A stretch of DNA of 64,000 nt from Podospora pseudocomata (Eukaryota > Ascomycota > Sordariomycetes > Sordariales > Podosporaceae). Position 1 is the stretch's first letter. Each line of letters begins with the position of its first letter. The position numbers and the translations under genes were made by a program. Under the pieces are notes generated by a model. It saw only the letters and a program-made list of their open reading frames with translations, ran no database searches and was not told the DNA's origin. The DNA lies in NCBI RefSeq assembly GCF_035222375.1, contig NW_026946366.1:1860001-1924000 (forward strand), written 5' to 3'. Shown piece by piece: positions 46,122 to 57,243 of this stretch.

Positions 46122-47895
46122 ACTTCTTGGTCAATATGGGGACGGACATGATTAAGTCATATGGGAGCAGAGAATTGCGAAATTTTGGGGAGTGCTATGG
46201 TGTCTAGGTTGGGGAGAAATCTCGGGTTTTTGTGATCACGACAACAGAGGTGAGGGTAGTAGTAACTCACTGCCATGATAGTATCATCATTCTTATCTTT
46301 TTTTATCAAATTGCCACATTTTTTGTGCAAGGGTGTTAGTCGAGCATGACCGCTATGAAAAGATATCCCTTTATAACAGCAAGACGGCTCTTTCAACAGA
46401 GGTGACTGGATTATAAGTTTCCTCTTACAACTCGTTCCATTTATGGGAGCTGCTACTTTGCTTGGAGCACCCCTTCTCATCATCGTTCTCAGAAGATCCC
46501 CCAAATTGCACGCAGGTCTGTTTACTGGATGTCAGTGACTTCTGGTTGTCATGTTGCTGTCTGAGAAGTGGCGAGGGTGGCAACACTTCGTCACTTGTGC
46601 ATGGCCATAGGCATAGCATAGCAAAGCATAAAATAAAATAAAAATCAGTCAGAGTGAGAGGGAAGGAGCAGACTCACCAGGTATTTACTTTGATTTTCTG
46701 GCTGCGTCTTCCATCCGTCGATGAGCCCTTCATGATTTGCTGAGTAGCTCTCTGAGGCATGTGTCAACAACACAGGCATTCACAAATTAAAATCCGAGAT
46801 CCAGACTTGGCCTTGGGCAAGCCAGGTTGACTTTTTATATCTTTTTTGCCGACCGGTTTTTTTTTTTGGATTTGAAACACCGCAGAATAGCAGGCCACCA
46901 TGGCGCAAGCTACCACAATCGAACCTTGCTGGTACCTCTGCCACTAGTAGCCACTAACAACCACGTTGCTCCAATATGAGGAACCCAATCTTTGCTTGTG
47001 GTGCAGTGGGATGTAAAACTGATGTGGCTATCTGTCTTGGCAAACTCTGGGTCAAGAGACGTTGTTGTTCGGATTCCCTCTGGCTACTTGTTCCTCTGAG
47101 GGTTTCCACCCTGCACCTTAGGCATACTTTCATTCATGAATGAAATGAACGGAATCATCTTCTTCCTAGCTAGAGCCAGATAAAAAAATCAACGAATAAA
47201 TGGGCGCAAGGCATCGTCTGATGTACCGAGGTATTGTGAGCTGGTGGTTGCTCTGGATTCCACAATGGCTCCTTCCTTTCCTCCTTCTCAGACTTTTCCT
47301 CCGTCTCCACAGTTCAGCTTTGCTCTCAGGAACTCTCTGACCGTCCATTCACATGCCGTTATCCAAATTCACTTGAATACTCTGCATTGATGCGCAGGCC
47401 TAGACCACTTTCTGTCCGGTTCTGGTGCCAGCCACCCACACCTAGCTTTCACATCCAGATGATAGAGGCTTCAAGATTCACCCAGCCGATCAATAAACAT
47501 CCACTTGAGTGTGCCAATCGGTTTGATAGGTGGTCTGACCTCAGTCATCAAGCTTGCGACAGCCCTGAGCAGCCCTGAGGGTCACAGGCAGCTGACCCAC
47601 ATTTATGAAAACGGTGTAAGACCATTGGCTGGGCTGAGAGCAACATACTGACATCGGGCCCAGTCACAAGCCATCCCACACCTGGGATTCACTCCAGCAA
47701 TTGGGAGATGTGATCTTTCCGCCTATTTGTTGGTTCGGTATCGTCACCGTGTGCCAGGCGTGTGTCACCTGTGATTTTCCAGTTGATATTTTCCGCCACT
47801 TTAAGTGGTCGAATCGCATCAACAGCCAACAACGGCAGACGGCGGCGCCAGATAATCAAGACAGTTTCGACCATCGCTAACGCCAATTGAGAAAA
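46122..47895. other. Intergenic, P450 promoter side
   Basis: About 1.8 kb without an accepted gene. The short frames at 46157-46504 (-) and 47387-47578 (+) have no recognisable features. The stretch is moderately AT-rich on the left. Confidence 0.4.
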
Positions 47896-49640
47896 ATGTC
47901 GCTCGTATCGGGCACGCTACTGCTCTTCGTGGCCTGGCTAACGTGGCGTGTGTGGAAGTTCACACTGTCACCTCTGACCAGGCCGAATGAGCCGAGAGAG
48001 CTGCCATACACAATTCCTTGTAAGTCTTGTCTGCTTCAAACATTCTCCTGAGTCTGATTACTGACTCCAGAAAAGTCATTGGCCACGCAATTTCATTGTT
48101 CATGAACTCGACTGCTGTCTTGACAAAAGGATGGTATGCTTCCCAGGACGCTTGAGTCTAGAAGAAAATCACACTGACGCTCTGGATAGGAACAAGCTGT
48201 CGGGCGATAACCGTCAGCCATACGCTCTCCAAGCAGCTGGAACATTCTTCTACGTCATATCACACCCTAAACACATAGCCGAGCTGTCCAGGAACACGCA
48301 AAACTTCTCCTTTGTCGAGTTTTCAGTCGACATTGTCAAAGCCACCGGCATGAGCCCCGAGGGCATTGCGAAGACCTATAACCTCGACCCAGATGCTCTC
48401 GATGCCAAAGTCGACCATTTCAAGCACCCTATGAAGGACAAGCATTTCGAGCATCTCAACCGCCAGCTGCATACCACGCAACTATCTCCGAGTTCCCAGA
48501 ACAACAACTTACCCTCCCTCGATCAGACCATTCTCTCATGGCTACAGAACCACTTGACTATCCCAAATCTCCAAGAGTATTCCCTGGTTCAGGATGACCT
48601 TGAGGTCAATTTCTATGAGTTCGTCAATACGGTCTTCATCCGCGCAGGCGAGAATGCGTTTTTTGGTCCCGCCCTTGCCAGAAACCACCCCGACGTGGCC
48701 CACGACTTTCGGATCTACGACGAGCTCCACTGGAGAGACCTGTATCTGTTTCCACCGTTCTTGGCTCCAGAATTGACCGCAATTAAGGAGAAATTGACAG
48801 AGCAGTTCAAAAAATATCTGGCCCTGCCCAAACAGGAGAGAGACAAGCAAAACCCAAGCTGGTTCACCCCCAATTTTGAACTCGCTCTAGACAAGCTAGA
48901 AGTAGGCGAGCAAGACAAGGCGGTTTTCTTCCTGATGCTCTATCTTGCGTACGTATACCATGCCTTGCCCCCAATTTCTACCACACACCGCTAACAATTT
49001 CCGGTCTCGCAGAACAAACACCAACACCCCCAAGCTCCTCTTCTGGTGCCTCGCCCATCTCCTCTCCTCTCCGGCAACCTGCCTCGACAAAATCCGCGCT
49101 GAAATCAGCCCGGCATTCACAGGCGATGAGCTGACCGACCCTTCCTACCTCCTCACCCCGGGGAACTGTCCCACCTTTGAGTTCTTCTATCTCGAAGTCC
49201 TCCGCTTCAGAAGCCACTCCGTTTCCGCCCGCGTCGTAACAGCTGACACCGTCCTTCCTGCCCCTGGCTCGTTTCTCTTGCGCAAGGGGGCAAAGGTGTT
49301 GATCCCGTATAGGGTGTTTCACTTTGATGAGACCATCTTTGGGAAGGATGCCAAGTTTTTCAAGCCGGAGAGGTGGGAAAGCTTGCCGGCGTCGGCGAGA
49401 GGGGTGGTGAGGGCTTTTGGTGGGGGAAAGAGTATCTGCCCGGGGAGGTACTTGGCCGAGAGGGAGGTGAAAAAGGCGGTGGCGTTGATGATGAGGAGGT
49501 TTGACTTTGAGGTTTTGGCGGAGGGGGGCCCTGGTAAGTGGATGCCAAAGGGGGATGATAGTAGGCCTGGCGTGGGGATGATGGGGATTGAGAAGGGGGG
49601 TGATTTCAAGGTTAGGGTTCGGAAAAGGGAGGTAGTCTGA
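47896..49640 (+). CDS. Cytochrome P450 monooxygenase
   Basis: Four exons (47896-48019, 48076-48133, 48190-48948, 49013-49640) give 522 residues. The N-terminal helix MSLVSGTLLLFVAWLTWRVW anchors the protein in the ER membrane and is followed by the Pro-rich hinge (PYTIPFIGHAISLF). Intron 1 has two near acceptors (CCAG and AAAAG); only the second keeps frame and the family block. The ExxR motif is EVLRFRS, the PERW motif FKPERW, and the heme loop FGGGKSICPGR has the axial Cys near residue 456. The overall pattern resembles the fungal P450s related to CYP7/CYP8 (oxysterol 7-alpha-hydroxylase type), often of unknown substrate. No biosynthetic core enzyme is near, so it is a stand-alone P450. The substrate cannot be told. 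Confidence 0.92.
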
Positions 49641-50022
49641 TGGCGGTGATTTGAGCAGATGGTCTTGCGTTAGCCGAGAGCTTTAGTAATGGGTTGAGAC
49701 ATGGCCTATGGGCCAGTTTGACCATGGAGTTAGGCTTGCCATTAGGGCATCGTAAATGCGCAATGCTTTCTACAGGGGTCCTTTTGTTTTACAAATAGCT
49801 TGACAACCATCTTTGCTTTTCTCAGTCATACACTCGCAGATTGTTTACAAAGTATTCCACAAACTTCCGCAATGTATCCATAATGTATCCCCCAAGACTC
49901 ACACTCGTCTCATACCTGTGCCGCCCTTGAGGATAACCCAGACATCTTAAGCACTCTTTTGGACACAATGCAAAGTCCGGCGTGCTGCCTACTCAGGAAG
50001 TGCCGCTCACTGATGGCGCCCC
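49641..50022. other. Convergent gap
   Basis: The 382 bases lie between the P450 stop and the end of the minus-strand gene at 50023. No feature seen beyond probable 3' ends. Confidence 0.35.
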
Positions 50023-51057
50023 TCAGTTTACCCTCTGCCTTTTTTGAGGACGACCTTCACTAGGAGAATCCTGACCATCTTCAGCGCTGGTTTCTCCGCC
50101 ATCGATGTAGTCCTCAGAATCACCGTCGTAATCCTCATAATCCTCGTCATCATCCACAATCACCAGAGCAGCTCTGATTCCTCTGTTCCCTCGACTCTCG
50201 GTGGCCTCGTACCACCTACCGGCCATCAATCGTCAGTCAATCTGATACATCTCGGATCCCTTGGCCATATAACATGCTACACCCGTCATCAGATGGTCTA
50301 TTCTTCAACACAGAAGGGAGGCGAGAAGAAACAGGGGTGGAACGTACCAAACAAAACCTCAGAAGGAGCTTCATCAGCATCATGATGTGGGAGTGTCAGT
50401 TGGAAATCGTCCGAAAAGACCAGGAATGAACTCGGGGACGAAGCGTTTCGTACGATGAGAAAGTACGAGTCCAGTCCTGGCTGTAAACCAAAAATAGTTG
50501 AATCTTGATCCGGCAGCCTTTGTGACATGCACCACCCCCCACAGTTCTGGAGTCGTCTCACGTCTCTAGAGACTAGGGCAGTTTGCTTGAGATTCGCGCA
50601 GGTGGCTGTATCGTGCAGTTGGGCTTCCACATACGCGCTCTCTGGCAACCATGTTGATACGCCCCCTTTTCCAAACCCACCTTGCAGATCGGCACACCTC
50701 TCTTGAGCAGAGACACTTTGTGAATGCGTGACAGGCATCACACGTGGCCACGTAGTCAGCCGCTGCTCTGTAAGACGCAGCTCCTTCTTCCTGTGCCAAG
50801 ATGGATGGTAGTGTTACATCCCCAGAACTTTTGGCGAACATACCTTCGTCCAGCTGCCCAAATACATCCGTGAATAGTGCCTTGACCGTATGGAAGAGCA
50901 GGTCTTCGAAGTTCAGTTCAACCTCTTCTACGCCAAGCTCTGCCGCAGCAAACTCTGACCTCAACCACTCGTCGTGAACCTGAGAAGGCAGAGCAAACGG
51001 ATCGATCGTACCTTCCTCAACAACCGCACCTTCCCAACAACGCTTCTGCAAACACAT
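50023..51057 (-). CDS. Uncharacterised protein gene, unresolved exons or decayed
   Basis: Three protein-like blocks lie on the minus strand in different frames. The N block, from ATG 51057 (MCLQKRCWEGAVVEEGTIDP), runs to about 50720 and ends near YVATCDACHAFTK. The middle block (about 50640-50350) has CGGWCMSQRLPDQDSTIFGL and SFLVFSDDFQLTLPHHDAD. The C block (50229-50026) has RWYEATESRGNRGIRAALVI, a long acidic run and a basic end (RPQKRQR). A GTACGT donor near 50345 and a TAG acceptor near 50215 fit an intron, but the frame is off by one there. Between the N and middle blocks the best reading moves through more than one frame within ~100 bp. Either introns are misread or the gene is decaying. 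The family is not recognised; DUF-like and nuclear by its acidic/basic tail is a guess. Confidence 0.45.
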
Positions 51058-51339
51058 TGTGGACCCAAAAAGAGACACTGCAGCTCTGTATTGACGTAAT
51101 TCACCCAAATAACATTTGAGAGACACTTGAAACGAAAGGCGGCTAAGAGACCTTAGAAGATCTACTGACGATCCTTGAATTCAATCAAAGGTGGCAAACC
51201 TCCAAACATATCAAATTTCATGGTCCAAATACATAGCATCGCGCTTTGTGCTTTCTGTACAAACCAATCACGGCCCTAAAAAGGCATCAACCCCCAGGTA
51301 TCAAGAAATCATAGAAGAGGTCTATCCAGACAAAAAGAT

Positions 51340-51444
51340 CGACCATGCTGGGACTCGAACCCAGAACCTTTACCAGCTGGAGATTTAACTTGTTCACACA
51401 AGTTGAAACCGGAAAGTAACGCGCTACCATTGCGCTACACGGCC
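51340..51444 (-). tRNA. tRNA-Arg (CCG) with a 33-nt intron
   Basis: On the minus strand GGCCGTG pairs with CATGGTC (two G-U pairs) as acceptor stem, with D arm GCGC-GCGC, anticodon stem TTACT-GGTAA and T arm CTGGG TTCGAGT CCCAG. The anticodon loop TTCCGG|T reads CCG. The intron sits after position 37 and holds a perfect hairpin AACTTG-CAAGTT. A T5 run follows the 3' end (51332-51336 on the plus strand as A5), a Pol III terminator. Confidence 0.88.
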
Positions 51445-51614
51445 TATCAGTATCACCATGGTGGGATCTTCAGCTCAAGATTACATCTCTTATAGACATA
51501 TTGCAACGCAAAATCTTTCTTCCTCTTCACTTCTGTAACGAATACAAAACATACCTGGAAAAGATAACTGCAGAAGCGATCAGAAAAGTCACAATCAATA
51601 AAAAGATATTGGGA

Positions 51615-51724
51615 CTCGGATACCGGGAGTCGAACCCGGGGCTGTTGAGAGATTTCAAGACTGAATCTAAACAGACACTTCTGAGAAGTGAGAGTCAACT
51701 ATGTTACCGCTACACCATACCCGA
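51615..51724 (-). tRNA. tRNA-Glu (CTC) with a ~39-nt intron
   Basis: The acceptor stem TCGGGTA pairs with TATCCGA, D arm GTGT-ACAT around AGCGGTA, anticodon stem GTTGA-TCAAC with loop CTCTCA, and T arm CCGGG TTCGACT CCCGG. The anticodon CTC reads GAG. The intron lies after position 37, the usual eukaryotic place. The gene is 170 bases from the tRNA-Arg and on the same strand. Confidence 0.87.
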
Positions 51725-52118
51725 TTTTGGAGAGTGTGGTTTCCGATTTGGATGCGAGCTGTGGAGGGGAACGGGGTATATCAGGTAATGGGAACTGGGT
51801 TGTGTGGATATCATGACTCAAATCAAAGTTCTCTATCACTGGCAAGGCAGGCTCCCCCTGCCAACACCATGTTCTTTGATTCTGTCCAGGGATGCCCAAC
51901 TCCAAGAAGTCCAATTCTTGTTTCATCAAAGACCAAAAGAACATTGCCAGCACCAGTGCATATGTTATTGTTGCGTGCATATGTATGAACGTGTGATTGT
52001 CACCCCCAAAAGCTTGCTCAAGATCTCAACAGTCATGCCTACCTAAGATAGTTTGAGGACCCATCATCGCCAACCTCATCCTCTCCCAGATTCCCACAAA
52101 CCTCCTCAATAGCTTTTA
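51725..52118. other. Gap between tRNA-Glu and orphan gene
   Basis: About 390 bases of 3' flank of the orphan gene and 5' flank of the tRNA. Nothing else seen. Confidence 0.35.
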
Positions 52119-53111
52119 TCAAATACACCGTTCCATCCTCGGGCAATCCCCCTCCCTCCTAGGCCTCCAATCCATATGCCTCATATGCTCTTCCGACGGC
52201 GGCAACCGTTCCCAAACATCCCTATACCCCCCCCTCAGCACAACCGCAAACCTTTCATCAATCCTAACCTTGTTCTCCTCCGTACACATCAGCGGAAGCG
52301 GACCCTCCCCAGCATCATCCTCCTTCAAGAAAAAATCAACCAACCCTTCCTGTTGACTATCCAACAGCTGCCAGTACCTAGGCGTAGTCCCCGCCCGGCT
52401 AGGAACAATGTAGACGTTCGGCGGCTGAGCAAGATTCTGTTCTTCAGCCTTCCTATCAAAAGTCACCACACCTCCCAAAATCCTGTCCTCAGCCCAGTAA
52501 CCAACCAGGTTTGACACCCCCAAGGGGTAAATATCACCATGTAAATAGTAAGGGTGGTGAAACGTAGTAGGAGGCGTCTCATCATCCGGGTCTTGCTTCC
52601 AGTGGGTAATCGCCTCGATGGAACGATCTCCCGTTCCCTGGTGAACTTCGATACCAACATCGAACAGAAGAACCCCTATTTCATTCAAAGCCATAGCAAC
52701 GAGCTCAATGAGGCGAGTGTTGAAAACCTTGCTATCAGGCGTGGATTGGACGTACTTGGTTGTCAACTCACGGGGAAAAGACAGGAGCTTAAAGTCAAGC
52801 TTGTCCTTATACTCAAGGGCAAACTCTAGAGCACCGGGGCAGAGTTCAGGGTGGTGCTCAATGGGGTGGTTGCCACAGACGGCGGGGATGCGTTGGTCCC
52901 AGGCTACGTCTTCAATGGGAAGACCGTCGATAATTTGAGCGTAGGTGAACTGAGCTAGCTTACTAGAAAGGACGTTTCTCATGGCGCGGATCAACAGAGT
53001 GTAGTGGGCTGTGGTTTTCTGTCTCGCAGAGAAGCCAAGACGGGAGTTGTGGTCAAGGTGTGCGCGCCGCTTCATCCTTGCTGAGAGTGACTTCAACGTA
53101 GCCTCGTCCAT
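52119..53111 (-). CDS. Orphan-like protein, 330 residues, single exon
   Basis: The start is the ATG at 53111 (MDEATLKSLSARMKRRAHLD), just after a T-rich (A-rich on the coding strand) leader; the frame is open upstream but of poor quality. The product is soluble, without signal peptide or span. It shows helical stretches (YTLLIRAMRNVLSSKLAQFT, NTRLIELVAMALNEIGVLLF) and an acidic part (FFLKEDDAGEGPLP). It contains His/Cys spots (CGNHPIEHHPELCPG) that could bind metal, but this is only visual. I recognise no family. Its place beside tRNAs and a broken HET gene suggests an accessory, lineage-specific gene, as is common in sordariomycetes. Confidence 0.7.
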   Translation of the reverse strand: MDEATLKSLSARMKRRAHLDHNSRLGFSARQKTTAHYTLLIRAMRNVLSSKLAQFTYAQIIDGLPIEDVAWDQRIPAVCGNHPIEHHPELCPGALEFALEYKDKLDFKLLSFPRELTTKYVQSTPDSKVFNTRLIELVAMALNEIGVLLFDVGIEVHQGTGDRSIEAITHWKQDPDDETPPTTFHHPYYLHGDIYPLGVSNLVGYWAEDRILGGVVTFDRKAEEQNLAQPPNVYIVPSRAGTTPRYWQLLDSQQEGLVDFFLKEDDAGEGPLPLMCTEENKVRIDERFAVVLRGGYRDVWERLPPSEEHMRHMDWRPRREGDCPRMERCI

Positions 53112-53931
53112 TTTTTTTTTGTTGTTGACGCGTGCAGGCCTATCTGTGTGTGCTTCTGTTGTTGTGTAATGGTAGGAAATGAGGACGGAACGAACACTGC
53201 AAGGTCGGCTTGAGCAGGATATGAAGTTGGAGAAAGCAGGCGCCTTACATTGGGCCTGCGCTACATGTAAATAGAGGTTGGCTCTCTTTAAATAACCTGC
53301 GCTGTTACTCAAGCACCCGTTGGTTGTAAGCACCGCCAACATAATTGCGCTATTATACATTCGTGCATATTCTTATAACTGATTCCAGCTTCAGGCTGGA
53401 GGGCTGTGGGGCCCTAGATCAACCTCGTGATGGTGGTCGTTAGGGCGAGTTGGGCCGATGTCACACCATCGCCGCTGGTTTACCCCTGCGGGAGTATGTG
53501 GACCATGTTATTTTGGATAGATTTTAGACCAGAAAGGGCTCGGCTTCATCGAAAGGTACCGGCGATATCAGACGCCTTTGGTTGAACTGAAACCATCAGT
53601 TGGGACTCAGTAGAGCAGACAACTGGTGGTCGTTGGGACCTCTCTGTTGGGATGAATTGAGGACCCGGTCTGGCTTCGAGATTGTTAGCCACGATGAGCT
53701 TCAGAAGTCAACAACGTAAATTAATGTAACCGCACCTCCGTCCGCGGAGCCTTTGACAGGTAGAGTTGCTTTTGAGATTGAATGCGTGGCGTTAATGGGA
53801 CATGGGAGTATCAGATAAAGGTTGCTCGGGACGTGACAGCGAATATACTTTGCTTCGTTTTTAAAGTGATTTTGGAAAACTGTGTCGCGTGGTATGTGCT
53901 GTAGAAAATCGACCAAATCCCCCCCTACCCA
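53112..53931. other. Intergenic
   Basis: The 820 bases between the orphan gene and the HET gene contain no accepted frame. Confidence 0.35.
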
Positions 53932-55622
53932 TCAGACAAGCACAATGTTGCCCATCCCACTTGCCTCCTCTCCCCTCATAACCCCCTCTACAAAAGCGTC
54001 CGAACAGGGGTGCATGCCGCTCGAATCCTTCCCAGCAACCATTGTGTGCCAAAAGGCCGTAAAGACAGAGACATGAGCAGGCGGGTACATCGTGTGAAAG
54101 TTCCTGGAAACGAATTTGATGCATCTGATGCAATCTTTGTTGGCCGACAGAGGCTGTACGATATCCGGATCTGAGAAAACAGTGCTCATCACAGCAATGG
54201 TATCAAACACCCTGCCTTCAGTGTGTAGTTCTCTGTTGTTGGACCCAATGATTTGGTAACCAGCCGGATGTTTGGGGAATTTATACGCCTTTTCCGACCC
54301 AGAGGCGTTTGTACACGTTTGCGGTCGAGCTCTCATATCCCAGCGCAGTTGTCTCTCGAGGCTTGCTCCAATCAGGAACCCACGAGGGACATCCCTCAAG
54401 AGGCTCATGGTCGATCGAGTTGAGCATGGACTTGAGCGGGGCCGTGTTCCGCTTAAGCAAACCGACCACCACATCGTGATACAGATTCGAATACTTGTAA
54501 CTGTCGTGGTAGCTAATCTTGATCCAGCTGTTCTTGATCTCAACCATTCCCAGCAAGCCATAGATTTTGTCTCGGGCGTCGTAACAAAGAGATTGCCGAG
54601 CGCTCCTTAGAGCTGGACTGATTAGCCACTCCTCTGGCCATGGCTCTTTGATCGTTGGATATCCTTCGCGATCCGAAAAGAGTCTCAAGATCTGGGTGAA
54701 AGAATAAGGGCCCGGAATCTTGAGATTAAGCCATTGAGTAACGCCACTCTCTTGAAGAGTGAGGCAGGCGCTGGTGAAGACGTCCCAGCTCATCATTGTC
54801 CTAGCTTTGTGCTCTCCGCCACAGGCTAGAGTGATATCCTGAGACAAGATCACCTCCTGGTAAATCCATAACCTCTGGAAACATGGTCGTGTCACCAGAT
54901 CCCACACACCAACCCAGGTTGCCGAATCTGCGGTGGGCAGGCAGAGTCTTTCAAAGTCCTCTGGAAATCGAATCGCCGATGCATGCTGCATCAAATCGGG
55001 AGCATCGCGTAGAAAGTCGAATGCAGCTGCCGCCTGCGCCTTTTCGTCGTTGTTGCTCTGATCGATGCAGATCTGATCTATTCACAGCACCACCGAGTGT
55101 CCAGATGGTCTCAAGTGCTGAAGAATACCGTACAGTGACTTGGTAATAAGCTTCTCATGTCCATCGACGTTGATGGGCATATCAAAGGCACCTGGTCCCC
55201 ATGTGTAGCTGAGCGCGGTGTACCAGATCGGTTTAACCAGGTCATCCATCAACAGGCCAAACTTGTTTTGAGGCACGGTAACATGTGCCGACTTCATAAG
55301 CTCCGACTTCCGTGTGACTTCCCGGTGACTTTCTCTGCAATTCTAGGGAACAGTGATGGAGGGTGCAGCATATCGAGTCGTCGTTGCTGCCTGGTTTGAT
55401 TTCCAGAACCCGAATTTCATACGGGTCAAATATAGGTCGATAAGATGTTCCAGGTGAGTCATTCCTGGGATATATCTTCTTCTTTGATGCCCATGCTGTA
55501 ACCGCGGCTTCCGGGAACCTATCGGCCTCTGATGCTATGCCAGGCTGTTGCCCGAATCTCGCAGGCTCAAGGATGGGATTGTCCCGCCATTCCGAGTAGC
55601 AACCGAGTCTTGGAAAGATCAT
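53932..55622 (-). pseudogene. HET-domain (heterokaryon incompatibility) protein, broken
   Basis: HET-domain proteins trigger programmed cell death after allorecognition in filamentous fungi. The start is at 55622. The HET domain shows YEIRVLEIKPGSNDD, then WYTALSYTWGP (the ALSYTWG hallmark) and the QICIDQSN block. A WVGVWDLVTRPCFQRLWIYQ block and DARDKIYGLLGM follow, both typical. The C-terminal part runs to 53932 with HTEGRVFDTIAVMS, also usual in this family. The gene looks broken, with about three interruptions, and no long replacement by introns makes it whole. The blocks are otherwise well kept, so the loss looks recent. Broken HET genes are common because the genes are under shifting selection. 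Confidence 0.85.
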
Positions 55623-55920
55623 GCAAATGTTGGTACAAGCGGTCGCCTGTGAGTTCTGGCATGTCCAAGTGTTTCTGAACTAAAAGGCCACTGGTGAAGG
55701 TTGTTTGAGGATTTTCAACACAGCCAGGCAGGAGACAGGCAACCAAGCTCTGGCCAGGCAGTTGGGTCGCACCTACCCAACATACAAAATAACTGCTGCA
55801 CTCACCCCATTACATCTGCACAACCAACCACCACCTTCTAGAATCAAGACCACATAGAAAAAGGAACACGAATCAAGGCTAGCAAAAAGAAGTCGAGACT
55901 GAGAAAAATGCAAAAGATGA
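55623..55920. other. Gap between HET gene and tRNA-Phe
   Basis: The ~300 bases hold the HET promoter side and the tRNA 3' flank. Nothing else seen. Confidence 0.3.
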
Positions 55921-56009
55921 TGCGGTTTATGTGGATCGAACACATGACCTTCAGATTAATGATTGAAGTAGACTTCAGTCTGACGCTCTCCCAACTGAGC
56001 TAAACCCGC
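55921..56009 (-). tRNA. tRNA-Phe (GAA) with a 16-nt intron
   Basis: GCGGGTT TA GCTC AGTTGGGA GAGC G TCAGA CTGAAG is followed by a 16-nt intron and then A TCTGA AGGTC ATGTG TTCGATC CACAT AAACCGC A. The anticodon GAA and arms match fungal tRNA-Phe closely; acceptor pair 5:68 is G-A. Gene on the minus strand. Confidence 0.95.
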
Positions 56010-57243
56010 TTTTCATATCATTGAGCGTCGGATATTACAATCATGGTAGTACAAGCAGCTTGCTGCTGAACCTAATCCAGTCCAGTAATGCACTGACTTT
56101 TGGCCCCAAGGACCAGAAGCAAGCCTGGGAATAGCGCCATCCCCTTGTTGACATCCAGTCCCTTCAGCCGCTAGAACCGCTAGTGAAAAGGGGGGTGAAA
56201 AGGGGCAACTCGTTACTGTACAGAAGCTCATTATCAGGGAAACTAATACAGACACTGGCCACCGCATCGTCACAAATCCGTATCGTTCTGTTTCATTACC
56301 CATACAGCTGCAGGGTCCAAAGTCCAAGCCCACAAGTCGGCAGACAAAGAGATTCCTCCCCATCAACTGCCGTCAGCACGCTTGGGAATAGCGTCATAGA
56401 CACGGTCAACACGACCATTCCCCCAACCCCGTTCCTCCTTTCCCCCCATCTCCCAACCCCAATATCTCGGAGAAAAGGACCCAAACAGATCTCCCAAATC
56501 ACGATCCCCAAAAGCATGACATCAGCCACTCCCCTCTAAACCAAGTAGAAGCCACACAAGTGGAGGCAAGTACCTCGCACAGTGTGCGCCCCAAAACTAC
56601 ACCATTCGACCAGAACGTTCACGATGTCCCCTTTCCCCTCAAAAGAGCCTCTATCATCGTCATCAATCATGACCAAGTTTGGCAAGTCCCCTATTGATGA
56701 TGTCAGCAAAGAAGTACATACACATGCGGAAAGTTGCGTTGAGTTGTGGAGAGCCACACAAGCTTACGTACAAAGTAAACACTTGATTTGCCGGGCATTA
56801 CTTTGTGCCTTGGCGTATTCGCCCCCTCCCCTTTTCCATCCTTCTCAGCCACTGTTGACTGGGCTGTACCTGGGCTAAACTTCCAGAAAAAAGATCCAAG
56901 TCACCCAAGACAAAAATTTGAGATGAAGGCTCACAGAAAGACAACCAAGGACAAAAGAGTGGGAGTTTTGACCCAAAGTCAAATTAATGCTTGTTGTTGA
57001 TGTTATCAACCTGGGTATCAGGGAACAGAAAGAGAGAAGCCTCGGAATAATCTATGTAACATGTGTAGTGTGTGTGTGTGTGTGTCGTTCCCATTCCCTT
57101 CCCAAAAAAAAAAAGATAACGAGCGCTCAACCTCGCCATAAACCAACCCTTCCTTTATCCCAAATGCCTAAACCAAAAACGCGCGCAAAATGCCCATAAA
57201 ACCACTTATTAGTCTATCATAAACGCAGCCATCATCCTCAATC
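56010..57243. other. Intergenic, glutamine synthetase 3' side
   Basis: About 1.2 kb without an accepted gene. A short GT run lies near 57068-57085, probably in the glutamine synthetase 3' UTR. Confidence 0.4.

Noticed and set aside
47896-53111. Secondary metabolite cluster around the P450
   Set aside because: No polyketide, peptide or terpene synthase, transporter or pathway regulator is present nearby.
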